In this document: piece by piece, positions 62,288-64,000 of the stretch
Position numbering within the stretch: position 1 is the first letter of the stretch
How the letters are laid out: each line of letters starts with the position of its first letter
Assembly (NCBI GenBank): GCA_020437395.1
Contig: JAGQWJ010000008.1
Location: forward strand, 1 to 64,000
Length of the DNA: 64,000 nucleotides
Source: Ignavibacteriota bacterium
Lineage (GTDB): Bacteria; Bacteroidota; Ignavibacteria; Kapaibacteriales; UBA2268
Reading direction: 5' to 3'
Position numbers and translations under genes: made by a program
The notes under the pieces: generated by a model
The model's database searches: none
The model's input: only the letters and a program-made list of their open reading frames with translations
What the model was told of the DNA's origin: nothing

Positions 62288-62949
62288 TGCACGAGATAGA
62301 GCCTGCTTTTCTTGTAGAAGCAGAAAAATTATTACAAGAAGGTAAATCGCGCGAAGCAGCTGTACTTTGTACTCGGGGGTTAGCCAAATACCCCCAGTAC
62401 TTTACTGCTTACGTAGTGCTAATCCGTGCCTTGGAAGCAATGGGCGATTACGAACAAATGCAAGAAGTTTACGATAGTGCACCTAATGTAATTAAATTCA
62501 ATATAAATAATAGTAAAATAAATAAAACATCTACTGAAGTAGCTAAAAAACAAACCGAAATCATAATAGATGATTCAAATGAGTTATCTGAAATTGCGGA
62601 AATCCAAAATTTAGAAATTGAAGAGAGAAGTGAAAATTATTTAGAAGAATCGGATGCCGATGATCCACCAGAAGTTAATAGTGCATTAGAAGAAGAAATA
62701 AACCAAGCTATAAGAAACGATGAATTGAATCCAGAAATTGTTTCAGACCTAACTAAAAGTGATAGAAAAGGTCAAGATGAAATTGACATTAAGGAGACCC
62801 TAACCTTAGCCAAAATATATGAGCAACAAGACGCATTTGAAGAAGCTCTTATTATTTATAAACAGTTGCAAGTAATTACCTCAGATAAATCTAAATACAC
62901 TGACAAAATTTTAGAATTGCAAACCTTAGTAAATGAAGAAAAAAAATAG
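62287..62949 (+). CDS. TPR-like protein
   Basis: An N-terminal tetratricopeptide-like segment (VEAEKLLQEGKSREAAVLCTRGLAKYPQYFTAYVVLIRALEAMGDYEQMQEVYDSAP), an acidic middle (EIAEIQNLEIEERSENYLEESDADDPPEV), and a second TPR near the end (LAKIYEQQDAFEEALIIYKQLQVI). Cytoplasmic. It may be a scaffold; no partner identified. Overlaps the preceding gene by 1 nt. Confidence 0.8.
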   Translation: MHEIEPAFLVEAEKLLQEGKSREAAVLCTRGLAKYPQYFTAYVVLIRALEAMGDYEQMQEVYDSAPNVIKFNINNSKINKTSTEVAKKQTEIIIDDSNELSEIAEIQNLEIEERSENYLEESDADDPPEVNSALEEEINQAIRNDELNPEIVSDLTKSDRKGQDEIDIKETLTLAKIYEQQDAFEEALIIYKQLQVITSDKSKYTDKILELQTLVNEEKK

Positions 62950-63055
62950 TCTCAATATATTCTACTTTGCAGTTTAATCACTTCACAAAAAATTATTTTA
63001 TTCTTAATACGTTATTTCCTCGTTACATTGACTTAAAAAAACCTATTAGGATATA

Positions 63056-64000
63056 TTGGAAGAAATCAAACCAAAAGAAAATAAAGCGAAATTCACAACG
63101 GGTGATGTTGGCAAACAATTATTATTTGGAGCCATTCCAATGACCATAGGGATTGGAGCTGCTATCGGTTTTAATTTTGTCGATACAGTCTTCATAGCCA
63201 AATTAGGAGTAAAGCAACTGGCCGCTATTACTTATACTTTCCCAATGGTATTTGTTGTTATTGGAATTGCTATGGGATTGGGGATAGGTGCCACTGCTGT
63301 TATTTCGAAAGCTATTGGCGAAGGAGACGAACACAGAGTAAAGCGACTTACTACTGATTCTATCATTTTGGCACTTATCGTTACTGCAATTACTATTATA
63401 GTCGGTATATTATTCATAGACCAACTTTTTATGTCCATAGGCGCTGACGAATCGACTATGGTTTATATACGGGAGTATATGTACATTTGGCTTCCGGGTA
63501 CATTGTTTCTTATAGTTCCAATGGTTGGTAACTATGCCATTCGTGCCACAGGAGATATAAAAACACCAAGTTATATTATGTTATTAGCTGTAGGGATTAA
63601 CATAATATTAGACCCAATTCTTATTTTCGGTTTGGGGCCTATTCCGTCTATGGGAATACAGGGTGCTGCAATAGCGACGCTCATAGGTCGAATAGTTACT
63701 TTGGTAGTTGCCTTTAGACTTTTGTACTACAAATATGATATGATTACTTTTGAAATACCTTCTTTAAAAGAAATAATAGATTCTTGGAAAGAAATACTTC
63801 ATGTAGGGCTACCTACGGCGGCAAGCAATATAATTTTACCAGCGGGATTCGGTATTATTATAGATTTTACTTCGGACTATGGAGAAGCGGCTGTGGCTGC
63901 ACTGGGAGCTGCATCGCGTATAGAGTCTTTAGTGCTAACAGTATTTATGGCTACTGCTGCAGTGCTGAGCCCTTTTATTGGACAGAACTGGGGGGCATTG
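63056..64000 (+). CDS. MATE-family efflux transporter (C-terminus outside window)
   Basis: 315 codons are open to the right edge (full length expected about 450). Sequence shows MATE features: LLFGAIPMTIGIGAAIGFNFVDTVFIAKLG, GATAVISKAIGEGDEHRV, RATGDIKTPSYIMLLAVGINIILDPILIFGLGPIPSMGIQGAAIATLIGR. It exports drugs or metabolites with H+ or Na+. The frame has a stop at 63047-63049, so TTG 63056 is the first possible start. Confidence 0.9.
   Translation, partial: MEEIKPKENKAKFTTGDVGKQLLFGAIPMTIGIGAAIGFNFVDTVFIAKLGVKQLAAITYTFPMVFVVIGIAMGLGIGATAVISKAIGEGDEHRVKRLTTDSIILALIVTAITIIVGILFIDQLFMSIGADESTMVYIREYMYIWLPGTLFLIVPMVGNYAIRATGDIKTPSYIMLLAVGINIILDPILIFGLGPIPSMGIQGAAIATLIGRIVTLVVAFRLLYYKYDMITFEIPSLKEIIDSWKEILHVGLPTAASNIILPAGFGIIIDFTSDYGEAAVAALGAASRIESLVLTVFMATAAVLSPFIGQNWGAL

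Overview
The window is AT-rich, and its gene content points to a free-living Gram-negative member of the Bacteroidota/Chlorobiota (FCB) group. Supporting signs are a type IX secretion (Por) C-terminal sorting domain, OmpA proteins with PD40 propellers, two TonB-dependent receptors, promoters with a TAnnTTTG -7 box, an RND metal pump fused to its TolC partner, and the 'ISYQG' type of N-terminus on a repeat-rich surface protein. A flhA gene, rare in classical Bacteroidetes, suggests an Ignavibacteria/Kapabacteria-like lineage. The phylum call is fairly safe; the class is inference.

Layout. 1-3.9 kb: a secreted tail-fibre-like repeat protein running off the left edge, then a PDZ-alpha/beta-hydrolase overlapping an AraC regulator. 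4-13.7 kb: a fused 4Fe-4S/CDGSH protein, alaS, an RRM RNA-binding protein, an EamA transporter with an L,D-transpeptidase lipoprotein, a deoxyhypusine-synthase-like enzyme, a beta-barrel and an OmpA/PD40 protein. 13.8-19.8 kb: a divalent-metal efflux operon (Cys-rich small protein, CzcA-TolC fusion, membrane-fusion lipoprotein). 19.9-23.7 kb: flhA, a J-domain protein, and an AAA-ATPase gene lying between two copies of a 58-bp repeat made of TATACC-N4-GGTATA palindromes, placed exactly 1200 bp apart. 23.7-29.4 kb: a TonB receptor, a MarR/membrane-protein operon with a perfect palindromic operator, a Mor-like protein, two small barrels, and a two-gene HTH + degenerate S24 repressor-like module with its own nested palindrome. 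29.4-33.5 kb: lone receiver, LEA-like lipoprotein, CBS/DUF21 protein, CoA-transferase. 33.6-37 kb: a probable copper-linked operon (Cys/His small protein, Met/His-rich lipoprotein, TonB receptor).

37-40.8 kb: adk followed after 1 bp by a transposase-derived gene whose expected catalytic positions look lost, then a cytosine methyltransferase fused to a restriction-endonuclease-like region. The fusion is split by one in-frame TAG; the frame continues for about 95 codons. A tRNA-Thr(UGU) follows. 40.9-45.8 kb: a six-gene minus-strand housekeeping operon (cysS, DUF2520 gene, uppP, cyclophilin, engB, gmhA). 45.8-54.4 kb: a REP-like repeat, a large OmpA/PD40 protein, pheT, a coiled-coil gene, zapA, a candidate 6S RNA and rny. 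54.4-64 kb: a DUF819 membrane protein, murQ with a lipoprotein, a coupled cobalamin-binding/secreted lectin/iron-binding cluster, a Bax-inhibitor-1 protein, a TPR-like protein and the start of a MATE transporter.

The most promising candidates for something undescribed are the repeat-bracketed AAA-ATPase unit (22397-23654) and the transposase-derived gene beside the interrupted methyltransferase-nuclease fusion (37716-40674).
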